Source of the DNA: CAZMHN01 sp964566145
GTDB taxonomy: Bacteria > Patescibacteriota > Patescibacteriia > Veblenbacterales > UBA10138
Direction of reading: 5' to 3'
DNA: 31,542 nt
NCBI GenBank assembly: GCA_964566145.1
Contig: CAZMHN010000009.1
Location: forward strand, 1-31,542
In this document: positions 13,907 to 22,464 of the stretch, piece after piece
How positions within the stretch are numbered: position 1 is the first letter of the stretch
Layout: every line of letters starts with the position of its first letter
Program-made: the position numbers and the translations under genes
The notes under the pieces: model-generated
The model's input: only the letters and a program-made list of their open reading frames with translations
Databases searched by the model: none
Told to the model about the DNA's origin: nothing

Positions 13907-15408
13907 GAATGTTCCTCGGTGAGCTTAGGCTGCCACGGCCTGGCCGAAAGGTAAGCGGCAACCGCCAGGACGGCGCCTATGCCTAACGGATGGTTGAGGT
14001 AAGGCGTGGTCATGTGCGTAACAAAGAGCGCGGTAAGGCCGACGGCCGCTAGCCCGGCCGGAGCGCCCCGGCGCCACAGGCTTACCCCTGTTGCGTACGG
14101 CCGCAACAGGAACGCCAGATACAACACAGCCCCGATAGCCCCGAACTTAAGCCACAGGTCCAGATAGCCCCACTCAAACGCGTAAGTATTCACCTGGCCG
14201 CTGCCTCCGGCTGTGGACTGAACCGCCCGCGGGTCGGTTGAAAAGTACAGCACCGTGGCGCCGATTCCCTGGCCTGTCACGGCGTGGCGTATGGCATGCT
14301 GGTATAAAGGCTTCAAAAGCTTGAGTCTGGCCTGACCGGCCGGTTCTGAACCAAAACGCGAGGCAAAGGCCTGGGCCCCGGCCTGCCCCAAGGGCGCCAC
14401 GGGCCAGGACACGCGGCTTGTAAACAGCACCGCTCCAGAGGCCGTGAGCACAAGCAACGCCGATAATCCTAAATATGCAAGCCAAGTTTTAAGATCGGCT
14501 TTATTCCAAAAAAATAACGGCAACACGAGCCAGGCGAACGCCGTGCCAAGCCACATGCTTCTGGACAGCGAAGCCACGAGCGCAGTGAGCACGACTGCGA
14601 GCACCACTGTGCCACCATTCACACATATGCGCTCTCTGCGCTTCAGCCTAAGCCACAACCACCCGAACCCCACAGCCGAACCTATGGCGCTGAAAATGTG
14701 CGCCTGCGAGAACACACGCCAAAACCCGCCGCCGGCTGGGGTAATTTCCCCCAGGCCCGTATCACGCCACCACTTGTATACGGCAATAAGGCTGGTGGCG
14801 TCGAAGTGCGTGAACAAGTACAACAGTAACAGCGTACGCGCGGTTAGCCAAAGCACGGCGGGCAAGACGAGCCATTTGAAGTATCGCGACCAGTCTTCCG
14901 GCTTGGCCTCCGCGGCGGCATCCATAAACAGCGGGAACAGCAGCAGGTACAGATAGCCGTTCAAATCCAGGAACATATTGGAGAACTCGTTCCACCGCAC
15001 GTAGCCCCAGGCCGTTGACCACATAAGCGCGGCAACGCCGAGCACGAACCACCAGCGGTACGGGTTCGTGAACGCCGGGTGCTTACGGTCGCGCGCGATG
15101 CGTACGAGCATCAAGCCGAACGCCAGCACGAACAAAATAAAGCGTAATGACAGCCTGGTCTCCCCTACTTCCAACTTGAAAAGATACCCGAAACTGCCCA
15201 AGACGAGCTCAGTGACCAGAAGCGCCACGCCCAGCGGTAGATTGCGTATGGCTATGATAAGCCAGGCTAATCCAAGAAGTACGGCCGCGACTGCGCTCGC
15301 CCGCGGGTAAGCCCACCCGACGCCTGACAAAAGGTCGAGTGCCAAAAGCCAGACTAAGGTAAGCGCGACCTTGGCGCGAGGGGATCTAGGAAGTCCTGGC
15401 TTTATCAT
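13903..15408 (-). CDS. O-antigen ligase/polymerase (Wzy-like) membrane protein
   Basis: Protein of ~501 residues from ATG 15408 (ATG 15420 also possible); both starts overlap the previous gene. It has twelve or so hydrophobic helices. A long external loop (~residues 335-410) holds RFGSEPAGQARLKLLKPLYQHAIRH and then VTGQGIGATVLYF, matching the Wzy_C core with its Arg and G-x-G-x-G features. A TYAFEWGYLDLWLKFGAIGAVLY helix follows, typical of O-antigen polymerases. Lying between glycosyltransferases and downstream of a flippase, it is the likely polymerase or ligase of this operon. Confidence 0.85.
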   Translation of the reverse strand: MIKPGLPRSPRAKVALTLVWLLALDLLSGVGWAYPRASAVAAVLLGLAWLIIAIRNLPLGVALLVTELVLGSFGYLFKLEVGETRLSLRFILFVLAFGLMLVRIARDRKHPAFTNPYRWWFVLGVAALMWSTAWGYVRWNEFSNMFLDLNGYLYLLLFPLFMDAAAEAKPEDWSRYFKWLVLPAVLWLTARTLLLLYLFTHFDATSLIAVYKWWRDTGLGEITPAGGGFWRVFSQAHIFSAIGSAVGFGWLWLRLKRRERICVNGGTVVLAVVLTALVASLSRSMWLGTAFAWLVLPLFFWNKADLKTWLAYLGLSALLVLTASGAVLFTSRVSWPVAPLGQAGAQAFASRFGSEPAGQARLKLLKPLYQHAIRHAVTGQGIGATVLYFSTDPRAVQSTAGGSGQVNTYAFEWGYLDLWLKFGAIGAVLYLAFLLRPYATGVSLWRRGAPAGLAAVGLTALFVTHMTTPYLNHPLGIGAVLAVAAYLSARPWQPKLTEEHS

Positions 15409-16261
15409 GTTGTTCCACATAATCCAAAAGCGCGGCCACGAAAAAATACGGCAGGGAAAGCCAGAACAAGAACCCGCGCGTCACGCCGCCGAAGTGCTTG
15501 CGGGCGTACTTTAGCAGACTGTTCGTGAACAGATAGTGCTTTTGGAACTTGGTAAGCTGTTTGAAGCTGGCCCCGCGTGTATGAAGCACGGTCAGGGCAG
15601 GCTCGTACCATACCTCGTACCCAGCCGCCTTGGCACGCCTGCAAAAATCCACCTCTTCGAACCACAAGTAGAACCCGGGGTCGAAGCCATGCAGCTCTTG
15701 CCACACGCTGGCGGGCATGGCAAAGCACGCACCCATGACCTGATCAACCTCCTGCGCCATACGATAATCGAAGTCGGCCATAAGGTATTTCCCGGCCAAT
15801 CCCGGCACGCGCCCGAGAAGCTTCACGGCCTCCAGCACCAACACGTAACGCGTCGGGAACCGCCGCACCGAAGCTTGCGTGGAACCGTCCTCATTCATGA
15901 GGTGTCCGCCGATGACAGCGGCGCGAGGGTGCCTGACAAATGACTTCTCAAGGTCGGTGAAAAAGCCGGCCGCCACTTCCGTGTCCGGATTCAGGAGCAC
16001 GAAATACTGGCCTTGCGCCTGCTCCAGGGCGGCATTCACGGCCCTGGCAAAACCAAGGTTCTTCTCGCTAGCCGTAAGCCTCGCCCACGGGTAGTGCTCG
16101 CGTACCTGCCTCGCACTCCCGTCCGTGGAAGCGTTGTCGGCGACGAACACCTCAAGGCCGACTCCGGCCTCGCGTTCCTTTTCCAACGCCCGCAGGCAGC
16201 GCATGAGAAGCGCTGACACGTTCCACGACACGACCACGACCGAGAATTTCACCGCATCCAT
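15386..16261 (-). CDS. GT2-family glycosyltransferase (rhamnosyltransferase-like)
   Basis: Protein of 291 residues with SVVVVSWNVSALL, VFVADNASTDGS, EKNLGFARAVNAAL and the metal motif LNPDTEV (~residues 94-100). The acceptor region has MGACFAMPASVW and FYLWFEEVDFCRRAKAAG. A C-terminal hydrophobic segment (FLFWLSLPYFFVAALLDYV) may tether it to the membrane. It is closely related in layout to the GT2 at 11.4 kb. It lies 47 bases after the GT4-like gene and overlaps the ligase gene by 23 bases, so translation is probably coupled. Predicted to add one sugar to a lipid-linked oligosaccharide. Confidence 0.92.
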   Translation of the reverse strand: MDAVKFSVVVVSWNVSALLMRCLRALEKEREAGVGLEVFVADNASTDGSARQVREHYPWARLTASEKNLGFARAVNAALEQAQGQYFVLLNPDTEVAAGFFTDLEKSFVRHPRAAVIGGHLMNEDGSTQASVRRFPTRYVLVLEAVKLLGRVPGLAGKYLMADFDYRMAQEVDQVMGACFAMPASVWQELHGFDPGFYLWFEEVDFCRRAKAAGYEVWYEPALTVLHTRGASFKQLTKFQKHYLFTNSLLKYARKHFGGVTRGFLFWLSLPYFFVAALLDYVEQHDKARTS

Positions 16262-16308
16262 ACGTGCGTATTGTACCCAAAAACCGGTCGTCCTGCCACG
16301 GCGGCCGT

Positions 16309-17559
16309 TCAGCCCTCGTGGATGTTCAACTTAGCGAAGACCTGGTCAAGCATCACGTTCACGCGCCGCTCCCACGAATGCTCGGCCGCCAGCTTTTGGC
16401 GCGCGGCTATCTGCTCTGGCGAGTGTTCTTCCAGGGCTTGCAGTATTTCACGGTTGAAGTCCTCCGGGCTCGAGGCCACGTGCACCGCTCCGGTGAACGC
16501 CTCCACCCCGCCGCCCGGGGTCGTGACCACGGGCTTGCCGGCCGCCAGGTACTCATACAGCTTCATGGGATTGGTGTGGCGATTGAAGTCATTCTGCAGA
16601 TGCGGAATGACCGCGACCGCAAACTCATTGAGATAAGCCGGCCTGTCCAGGTGGCTCTTTCGTCCCAGGAAATGCACGTTCGGCAAAGGCCTCAATTCCT
16701 TATCCACGCGTTTGCCGATACCCGGCCACACGGGCCCCACGAGAACGAACGACTTCTGCGGATTGGCCTCGGCCAGGTATTTGAACAGCGGCACGTCGAA
16801 TCTGTCCTCCTGGATAGTGCCGATGTACCCGATGATCGGGCGCCTAAGCTGGGCGATATCGCGGCCAGTAAGCTTCGGGGCCTGGGCTATCTCCGGAACG
16901 TACACTCCGTTAGGAACGAACGTAACGCCATCGGGCCTGTCGAACAGCTTGGCCAAGTCGGCCGAAGTCGTAAAGATGAGATCGGCTTTGGCGGAAATGG
17001 TCTGATAGTTCAGCTTAAGCCGTTCCCGTATCTTGCGGTAGGACGAGTGCTCGGTCCAGTTGTCCACGGCGTCGAACACGTTCAGTGCCTCGCCGAATTT
17101 ACCGTAGTGAGACACGAACGTGGGCAAATAGCTCCACACGATCACGTGCTTCATGTCCAGCCGGTCCAACTCCTTCTTGAGTTCGCGCCAGACGCGCTCC
17201 TCGCGCCTGACGCTTCGCACATCCGAATACACGAACAAATCGTAAGAAATGTCATCGGACCCGAGCCTGGGTATCTTGAACCCGGTGCGCTCGACTTCGC
17301 TCCCTCTCACGGCCGTGAGTTTGTTGAGAAAAGAGCGCGCCAGCACCTTACCTTCCACGCCCGCCAGTACGTTCTGCCCCCACTGCCGGAACGCGCGCTT
17401 CCTGGTGAACGGCAAATAGTCCACCGCTACCACCTTCCTGACGCGCTCATCCATAAGAAGCGCGTGGAGCACGTACATATTGCGGTTGGCGATGCCGTGC
17501 TGCCAGTCGGTGTACGCCGACATGTTCAGCATGAGGATGTCTATCTTATCAATTGCCAT
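16309..17559 (-). CDS. Glycosyltransferase, GT4/GT1-like (GT-B fold)
   Basis: Protein of 416 residues from ATG 17559. This start is chosen because GGGAG lies 8 bases upstream and the protein then begins with the first Rossmann strand (DKIDILMLNMS); a longer frame to 17682 would run deep into the upstream gene. The C-terminal half is the clear part: RRPIIGYIGTIQEDRFDVPLF, SFVLVGPVWPG, VHFLGRKSHLDRPAYL and HTNPMKLYEYLAAGKPVVTTPGGG, the donor-binding region (E-x-LAAG-PVV). The N-terminal half contains a conserved-looking FDAVDNWTEHSSY segment. It overlaps the upstream GT4 gene by 11 bases. Confidence 0.9.
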   Translation of the reverse strand: MAIDKIDILMLNMSAYTDWQHGIANRNMYVLHALLMDERVRKVVAVDYLPFTRKRAFRQWGQNVLAGVEGKVLARSFLNKLTAVRGSEVERTGFKIPRLGSDDISYDLFVYSDVRSVRREERVWRELKKELDRLDMKHVIVWSYLPTFVSHYGKFGEALNVFDAVDNWTEHSSYRKIRERLKLNYQTISAKADLIFTTSADLAKLFDRPDGVTFVPNGVYVPEIAQAPKLTGRDIAQLRRPIIGYIGTIQEDRFDVPLFKYLAEANPQKSFVLVGPVWPGIGKRVDKELRPLPNVHFLGRKSHLDRPAYLNEFAVAVIPHLQNDFNRHTNPMKLYEYLAAGKPVVTTPGGGVEAFTGAVHVASSPEDFNREILQALEEHSPEQIAARQKLAAEHSWERRVNVMLDQVFAKLNIHEG

Positions 17560-18625
17560 ACAGCTTCTCCCGCAGAATACCAGCCAGGCTCGGCCAGGTA
17601 AATGCCTTGACGCGCTCGCGTCCCAGGCTGCCCAAGCGTTTCCGCTCGGATTCGTCTGCAAGCAAGCGCTCCAGCGTCTCATTGAGCTGGCCGAAATTAT
17701 CCAACAGCACGCCGGCCTCGCCTACGGCCTCAGGCACTCCGCCCGTGCGAGTGGCCACTATAGGCCTGCCCGCGGCCATGGCCTCCAGGTACACAATTCC
17801 GAACCCTTCCACGTCGATCGCGTCCGCTATGGGCGTGAGCGCGAACATGTCGCACGCCTGGTACCAGGCGTTCCGCTCCGCGTCCGACACATTGCCAGTG
17901 AATACCACGGGAAGGCCCTGGGCCTGCGCTTCAAGACTCATGCGTTCCGGGCCGTCCCCCACCACCACATACGCGAGGTTGGGATGCGTGCGCACGAGCT
18001 CACGGACAGAGCCTATGACGTTCGCTACTCCTTTGCGGGCCACCAGTCGCGACACTGTCAAAATGACCTGTTTGCCAGTGAGACCGTACCTTTGCTTTAT
18101 CCCATCGCCTGCGGCTGCAGGCGCCACGATAAGGTCAGTGCCTGGGTACACGACTACGGCGGCAGATTCCCGGGCACCGGCCTGGAGCGCCAGCTCTTGC
18201 GTGAATCGGCTGTTCGTAACGACCACCGCGGCCCGGGACAGCACCTGGCGGACCAGGAATTTCTTCCACGGGCTGCGCTGAGCAAGCTGTACGTCAAGGC
18301 CGTGTAAAAACACGAGGTACGGCCACGAGAACGCCAAACGCATGAGGAGCAAGGCCGTACCCGTGGGCAGGAGCTCGCCGGCGGCCAGGAACCGCGCTTT
18401 GGTCTTGGCTCTCCACCACGGTACGACCCACAAGAGCGGCAGCCACCTGGGCCAGCCGAACCAATTCCAACTTGCTTGGTTCACACGAGGACCTGATGAA
18501 CCGGGAATGTTCGTGAGTATGTACATAGAGGGCATGGCTTGTGCCAGGCCGTAGTAGTACGCCGCCACGCCGCCTAATTTTGGCGGGTAGTCGCTCGTGA
18601 CCAAGAGTACGCGTGGTTCGCTCAT
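17549..18625 (-). CDS. GT4-family glycosyltransferase
   Basis: Protein of 358 residues with a GT-B fold. The N-terminus has VLLVTSDYPPKLGGVAAYYYGLA (glycine-rich acceptor loop) and VFLHGLDVQLAQ. The C-terminal donor domain has ILTVSRLVARKG, YVVVGDGPERMSLE, FTGNVSDAERNAWYQACD, and the E-x7-E motif in EGFGIVYLEAMAAGRPIVATRTGGVPE, which binds the nucleotide sugar. Retaining mechanism expected from the family. The start overlaps the flippase stop by 4 bases. It ends by overlapping the next glycosyltransferase, so the three are translated as a coupled set. Confidence 0.95.
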   Translation of the reverse strand: MSEPRVLLVTSDYPPKLGGVAAYYYGLAQAMPSMYILTNIPGSSGPRVNQASWNWFGWPRWLPLLWVVPWWRAKTKARFLAAGELLPTGTALLLMRLAFSWPYLVFLHGLDVQLAQRSPWKKFLVRQVLSRAAVVVTNSRFTQELALQAGARESAAVVVYPGTDLIVAPAAAGDGIKQRYGLTGKQVILTVSRLVARKGVANVIGSVRELVRTHPNLAYVVVGDGPERMSLEAQAQGLPVVFTGNVSDAERNAWYQACDMFALTPIADAIDVEGFGIVYLEAMAAGRPIVATRTGGVPEAVGEAGVLLDNFGQLNETLERLLADESERKRLGSLGRERVKAFTWPSLAGILREKLYGN

Positions 18626-20073
18626 ACCGTTGCCGGCTTACGCCTGAAGACTATGCGCCCGAGCCCTCGCAGTTCTTCCCAGGTAATACCCCTAAACAGC
18701 AGCAGCATAGTCGCGTAAGCAACGCCAGCCACAGGCACAACCAACGTCACGTGGACGAAAGTCTTCAAATACATCGCCAGGGCGAACATAGCGATGCCGG
18801 CGAGCGCGACGCGGAACAGCCTCCCGAACAGCTTGGCGTAAGAAAACACTACTGACCGTCCGATGGCTTGCCAGTGGGCCGCAAGCAACACCAGGGTGGA
18901 GACGAGCGAGGATACGGCCGCGCCTGTCGGGCCGAAACGCGGCACAAGGAGCGCGTTAAGAACTACGGCCGACACGGCCGCCAGCCCGATGTTGAACGTA
19001 TTGCGCTCCTGACGGTTGACCGCGGGCAATAGCGCACCCATGGGGAACGTGGCGAACAGGAACATGAGGCTGAACATGAGTATGCGCAAGGGCCACAGGC
19101 TCTCGCCGAACCGAGGGTAGAGCCAAGCCAGAACCTCGGGCGCTATGGCGATAATGCCAAGACTCACCGGCACTGCGATGGCCATGAGGTAGGTTAAAGC
19201 CTTGCCGAAAGTATCGGCGAGCTTCTCCGGAGCCGACACGAAGTAAGTGGAAAAGCCGGGCAGAAGCGAGGCGGAGAAGGCGGCCGGGATGAATTGGAGG
19301 GCGAACGTCACCTTGTACGCCACGCTGTAGATGCCCACGGCCCGGTCACCGCCGAAGTATGACAGGAACAAGTTGTCCACGTAGCCGTACAAACGGGTCA
19401 AAATGGCTGCAAGGGCGAACGGCCAGGCGATGCGAGCGAGCGCGGCAAACTCGGAACGCGAGAAACGGAAGCCCAAGGACATGCCGGAAGCCTTGAGGCG
19501 CCAAAGAGAAAACGCCATGTTCGTGAATGCCGCCGCCATGAGCGCCAGCATGAACCACCTAAGGTCGCGCGTGTAGAGCGATACCGCCACGCCAAGCACG
19601 GCCACGGTCGCCTGCATCAGCACCGTGCCGATGGATTCCCACACGAGCGTATGCAGGCCCCGCAGAACCGAGTACACGGCCAGTGTCACCGAATCCAGCA
19701 CCATGACCGCGCACGCCAGGTAGATGAGCTGGCGCGTAGGCGCAGGGTAGCCGAGCGCGAATGCGTACCCAACCACGCCGCCCACGACAGCGGCCAGCGC
19801 CATGGACTTGTACGCCAGGGTAAGGCCGAACAAACGGCCGGCTGAACCGGGCTCGCGAGCCACCTCGCGGGTCAGTACATTGGCCAGGCCAAGATCCAGG
19901 AACACGCTGAACAGCGTGGTCACGGACAGCGCGAACACGTACCTGCCAACGTCCTCCGGCCCGAAGATGCGCGCCAGATAGGTGAAGTACAGAAACGAGA
20001 TTATCTTCTGCCCCACGAGGGCCAGCGTCAGGTAGCTCGTGTTGCGGGCCAGTACCGCAGGTTCAGCCGACAT
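18622..20073 (-). CDS. Wzx-type polysaccharide flippase (MATE/MOP superfamily)
   Basis: Protein of 483 residues from ATG 20073 (MSAEPAVLARNTSYLTLALVGQKIISF); an ATG at 20094 lies in the preceding terminator region and is less likely. About fourteen membrane helices with the Wzx layout: ARIFGPEDVGRYVFALSV near the N-terminus, LGLANVLTREVAREPG, GGDRAVGIYSVAYKVTFALQFIPAAFSASLLPGFS in the middle, and NRQERNTFNIGLAAVSAVVLNALLVPRFGPTGAAVSSL in the second half. It moves lipid-linked oligosaccharide across the membrane. First gene of the polysaccharide operon. A TATACT hexamer (20085-20090) lies 11 bases before the ATG, but no good -35 is seen. Confidence 0.93.
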   Translation of the reverse strand: MSAEPAVLARNTSYLTLALVGQKIISFLYFTYLARIFGPEDVGRYVFALSVTTLFSVFLDLGLANVLTREVAREPGSAGRLFGLTLAYKSMALAAVVGGVVGYAFALGYPAPTRQLIYLACAVMVLDSVTLAVYSVLRGLHTLVWESIGTVLMQATVAVLGVAVSLYTRDLRWFMLALMAAAFTNMAFSLWRLKASGMSLGFRFSRSEFAALARIAWPFALAAILTRLYGYVDNLFLSYFGGDRAVGIYSVAYKVTFALQFIPAAFSASLLPGFSTYFVSAPEKLADTFGKALTYLMAIAVPVSLGIIAIAPEVLAWLYPRFGESLWPLRILMFSLMFLFATFPMGALLPAVNRQERNTFNIGLAAVSAVVLNALLVPRFGPTGAAVSSLVSTLVLLAAHWQAIGRSVVFSYAKLFGRLFRVALAGIAMFALAMYLKTFVHVTLVVPVAGVAYATMLLLFRGITWEELRGLGRIVFRRKPATV

Positions 20074-20090
20074 ACGTGTAAGTAAGTATA

Positions 20091-20128
20091 TCAAAAATCA
20101 GCTCCCGGCGGATTAAGCCGGGAGCTGA
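20091..20128 (-). terminator. Rho-independent terminator after the multi-pass membrane protein gene
   Basis: A 12-bp perfect stem (20098-20109 with 20117-20128; core AGCTCCCGGC / GCCGGGAGCT) with a 7-base loop is followed on the minus strand by TTTTTGA. It lies 13 bases beyond the stop at 20142 and separates this gene from the polysaccharide operon. Confidence 0.85.
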
Positions 20129-20141
20129 ACGAAAAACCAGC

Positions 20142-20810
20142 CTACCTGAGTTGCATGGGAACTGGCGGCGGAGGCACGGCCGGCACTTCCAAAGCCGCCA
20201 TGCCCGAGGACAGCTTCCGGTACACCCAGGCATAGGCCAGCATGGTCATGGGCATGGTCACGAGCAGACCGATGCCGAGGGCGAGGATGCCGACGAGGTT
20301 CACAAGCGCCGCCATGATGAAAAGCAGGAACAGCGTTCCTTTGGCGCCCTGCGTGGCTACGCCTGACAGGTGAAGCGATTCCATCACCCCGACGTTCTTA
20401 TCCACGATGTAGTACGCGAACAAGCTGTACTTCAAAGACCAAATAACGCCGGGCACAATGAGCAGAATCAGCCCCAGGAACACAATGAGGCTGTAGAGGA
20501 GCGACGCGCCCAGATACCTGAAGAACAGGTTGAAATGATTGAATACCTCGCTCATAGGCGGCACCATGCCGTCTATAATCTTCAGGACCACAGCAATGAG
20601 GCCGATACTCATGCCCAGCTGCAACACCCAGGCCGCAAGCATAACAATGAGGCTGGCGAAACCAAGGGAATCGCCGCCGTGATCCACGATAAAGCCGGGC
20701 AACCAGGATACAAGCACCATGAGCACAGCTAACCCGGCCAGATACCACAGGTTGGCCGTGGTGGTAGTCCAGCCATAACGCAGAGCTTCGCTGACGGAGA
20801 ATTTAGCCAT
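20142..20810 (-). CDS. Multi-pass membrane protein (DUF975/YciC-like)
   Basis: Protein of 222 residues with about six hydrophobic helices. It begins MAKFSVSEALRYGWTTTTANLWYL. The most diagnostic segment is LILLIVPGVIWSLKYSLFAYYIVDKNVGVMESLHLS: a helix ending in PG-IW, then an aromatic patch and an amphipathic helix with a Ser, as in DUF975 and related glycerophosphodiesterase-like membrane domains. The C-terminal tail is Pro-rich (VPAVPPPPVPMQLR) and cytoplasmic or periplasmic. The function of these families is unclear. It is a single-gene unit with a TATAAT box 19 bases upstream and a strong terminator downstream. Confidence 0.8.
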   Translation of the reverse strand: MAKFSVSEALRYGWTTTTANLWYLAGLAVLMVLVSWLPGFIVDHGGDSLGFASLIVMLAAWVLQLGMSIGLIAVVLKIIDGMVPPMSEVFNHFNLFFRYLGASLLYSLIVFLGLILLIVPGVIWSLKYSLFAYYIVDKNVGVMESLHLSGVATQGAKGTLFLLFIMAALVNLVGILALGIGLLVTMPMTMLAYAWVYRKLSSGMAALEVPAVPPPPVPMQLR

Positions 20811-20829
20811 AGTAAGGGTAAGGCGAAGA

Positions 20830-20835
20830 ATTATA
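20830..20835 (-). promoter_or_regulatory. Consensus -10 box for the multi-pass membrane protein gene
   Basis: A perfect TATAAT on the minus strand, giving a leader of roughly 12 bases before ATG 20810. No convincing -35 lies 16-18 bases upstream (ATACGG at 17), so only the -10 is called. Confidence 0.5.
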
Positions 20836-20877
20836 GCCTAAGTGTACAGTGTCCGTATTACCGCGTAAAATCGCGAC

Positions 20878-20906
20878 TTGACGGACATCTCGAAGCCTGT
20901 TAGACT
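20878..20906 (+). promoter_or_regulatory. Sigma-70-type promoter for the 44-residue protein gene
   Basis: TTGACG (20878-20883) and TAGACT (20901-20906) with an exact 17-base spacer point rightwards, opposite to every other gene. Transcription would begin near 20913, giving a ~20-base leader that contains the GAGGAG ribosome site. Confidence 0.75.
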
Positions 20907-20932
20907 GGAACTACAAACAGCTCGAGGAGCAC

Positions 20933-21067
20933 ATGAAAAAACCAACGCCGACCAAGTCGGCAAGAACGGCGGCGCTCGTGCGCTCCACTCGGAAACTTAC
21001 CCGCAAAATGCGGGACAAGATTTTCCGGCGGGAACACCTGCCCCCATTCGCCGAGAACTTCGCCTAA
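20933..21067 (+). CDS. Very basic 44-residue protein, the only plus-strand gene
   Basis: A short gene from ATG 20933 to TAA 21065-21067. It has a full set of signals: promoter TTGACG-17-TAGACT, Shine-Dalgarno GAGGAG at 20924-20929, and a strong terminator 25 bases after the stop. The protein begins MKKPTPTKSARTAALVRSTRK and continues with a Lys/Arg-rich helix (LTRKMRDKIFRRE), ending in a short HLPPFAENFA tail. About a third of residues are Lys or Arg, no Cys, no membrane segment. This suggests nucleic-acid or ribosome binding. I do not recognise a family. A longer overlapping frame (20878-21159) starts inside the -35 box and is not credible. Confidence 0.8.
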   Translation: MKKPTPTKSARTAALVRSTRKLTRKMRDKIFRREHLPPFAENFA

Positions 21068-21091
21068 ACGCGAAGCAACCCCGTGTCACCC

Positions 21092-21124
21092 GAGAGTCAC
21101 AGCAACGCGTGACTCTCTTTTTTT
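21092..21124 (+). terminator. Rho-independent terminator of the 44-residue protein gene
   Basis: A perfect 9-bp stem (GAGAGTCAC 21092-21100 with GTGACTCTC 21109-21117), an 8-base loop and a run of seven T (21118-21124). A textbook plus-strand terminator that confirms rightward transcription. Confidence 0.92.
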
Positions 21125-21130
21125 ATACAA

Positions 21131-21157
21131 AACTACCCCGCGATCCGCGGGGTAGTT
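21131..21157 (-). terminator. Terminator of the ribosomal-protein operon
   Basis: A 12-bp perfect stem (AACTACCCCGCG / CGCGGGGTAGTT, 3-base loop) 12 bases beyond the rpsI stop. On the minus strand it is followed by TTGTAT, a weak T-rich tail. It lies back to back with the plus-strand terminator, insulating two converging units. Confidence 0.8.
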
Positions 21158-21169
21158 GAACGTACGTCG

Positions 21170-21706
<537 letters not shown>

Positions 21707-21709
21707 ACG

Positions 21710-22093
21710 CTACTTCTTCTCCTGTTCCAAGGTTACGGTTAGGTATCGCAGCTGGCGGCTGGCCAGACGGTTCTTTGGCAACATATGCTCCACACACCGG
21801 CGCACAAGTCTCTCCGGGTTCTTCTCGAACTCCTGGCGCAAAGTGGTCGTCTTCAACCCCCCGGGGTACCCGCTGAAATGGTGGTACATCTTGGTGTCTA
21901 GCTTCTTACCTGAGAAACGTAAAAGTCCCGCATTCGTGATGACGACTGCCACCTTGGGCAATACGTTCGGACGGTATGAGGCCTGGCGCTTGCCCATGAG
22001 CGCCATGGCCGCCTCGCTCGCCACGCGGCCCAGGGTGCGGCCGGAAGCGTCTATGGTAACGGTAGAAGCTGGTTTAGCGTGAAATGTTCTCAT
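21710..22093 (-). CDS. rplM: Ribosomal protein uL13
   Basis: Protein of 127 residues from ATG 22093, 4 bases after the rplQ stop; an ATG at 22111 would overlap rplQ. Family motifs: VTIDASGRTLGRVASEAAMALMGK, RFSGKKLDTKMYHHFSGYPGGLK, and VEHMLPKNRLASRQLRYL. uL13 is an early-assembly protein of the large subunit. At 127 residues it is shorter than E. coli (142), losing mainly the C-terminal tail, in line with reduced ribosomal proteins in small-genome bacteria. It is followed by rpsI. Confidence 0.97.
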   Translation of the reverse strand: MRTFHAKPASTVTIDASGRTLGRVASEAAMALMGKRQASYRPNVLPKVAVVITNAGLLRFSGKKLDTKMYHHFSGYPGGLKTTTLRQEFEKNPERLVRRCVEHMLPKNRLASRQLRYLTVTLEQEKK

Positions 22094-22097
22094 AAGG

Positions 22098-22448
22098 TTA
22101 TACAAACTCAACGACCACGACTTCGGCCTGGTCTCCTTGACGCCTGCCCAGCTTCGTTGCCCTGGTATACCCGCCGCGGCGGTCCTTGTACCGGGGGCCT
22201 AAAACCTCCAAAAGCTTCTTGACTGCGCCTTCAGTCGGTAATTTGGCAAGAAGCTGGCGGCGATGAGCCAAGGTCGGCTGTTTGGCCATGGTCACGAGCC
22301 GCTCCACGTACGGCCGCACGGCTTGAGCCTTGGCTCGGGTGGTGCGTATTTTTTCGTACAGTACCAAGCTCTGCGCCAAACCCTTGATAAGCGCGCGCCT
22401 GGGACCGATCTTGCGGCCGAGTATCTTGCCTGTCTTACGGTGCCTCAT
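22098..22448 (-). CDS. rplQ: Ribosomal protein bL17
   Basis: Protein of 116 residues. It begins with MRHRKTGKILGRKIGPRRALIKGLAQSL, the bL17 N-terminus, and has IRTTRAKAQAVRPYVERLVTMAK, then GGYTRATKLGRRQGDQAEVVVVEFV at the C-terminus. bL17 lies near the exit tunnel of the 50S subunit. It is 11 residues shorter than E. coli bL17. Gene order rpoA-rplQ is the normal one, with a 16-base gap. Confidence 0.97.
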   Translation of the reverse strand: MRHRKTGKILGRKIGPRRALIKGLAQSLVLYEKIRTTRAKAQAVRPYVERLVTMAKQPTLAHRRQLLAKLPTEGAVKKLLEVLGPRYKDRRGGYTRATKLGRRQGDQAEVVVVEFV

Positions 22449-22464
22449 ACCTTATGCAACCCGA

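Noticed and set aside
16264..17601. Long plus-strand open frame of 445 codons
   Set aside because: It is antisense to a clear glycosyltransferase gene over its whole length; composition is His/Arg-rich with no family motif and no ribosome site. It is open only because the opposite strand is GC-rich coding sequence.
20878..21159. A 93-codon plus-strand frame around the 44-residue gene
   Set aside because: Its first codon lies inside the -35 box and it runs through the terminator hairpin; the 44-codon frame alone fits the promoter, ribosome site and terminator.
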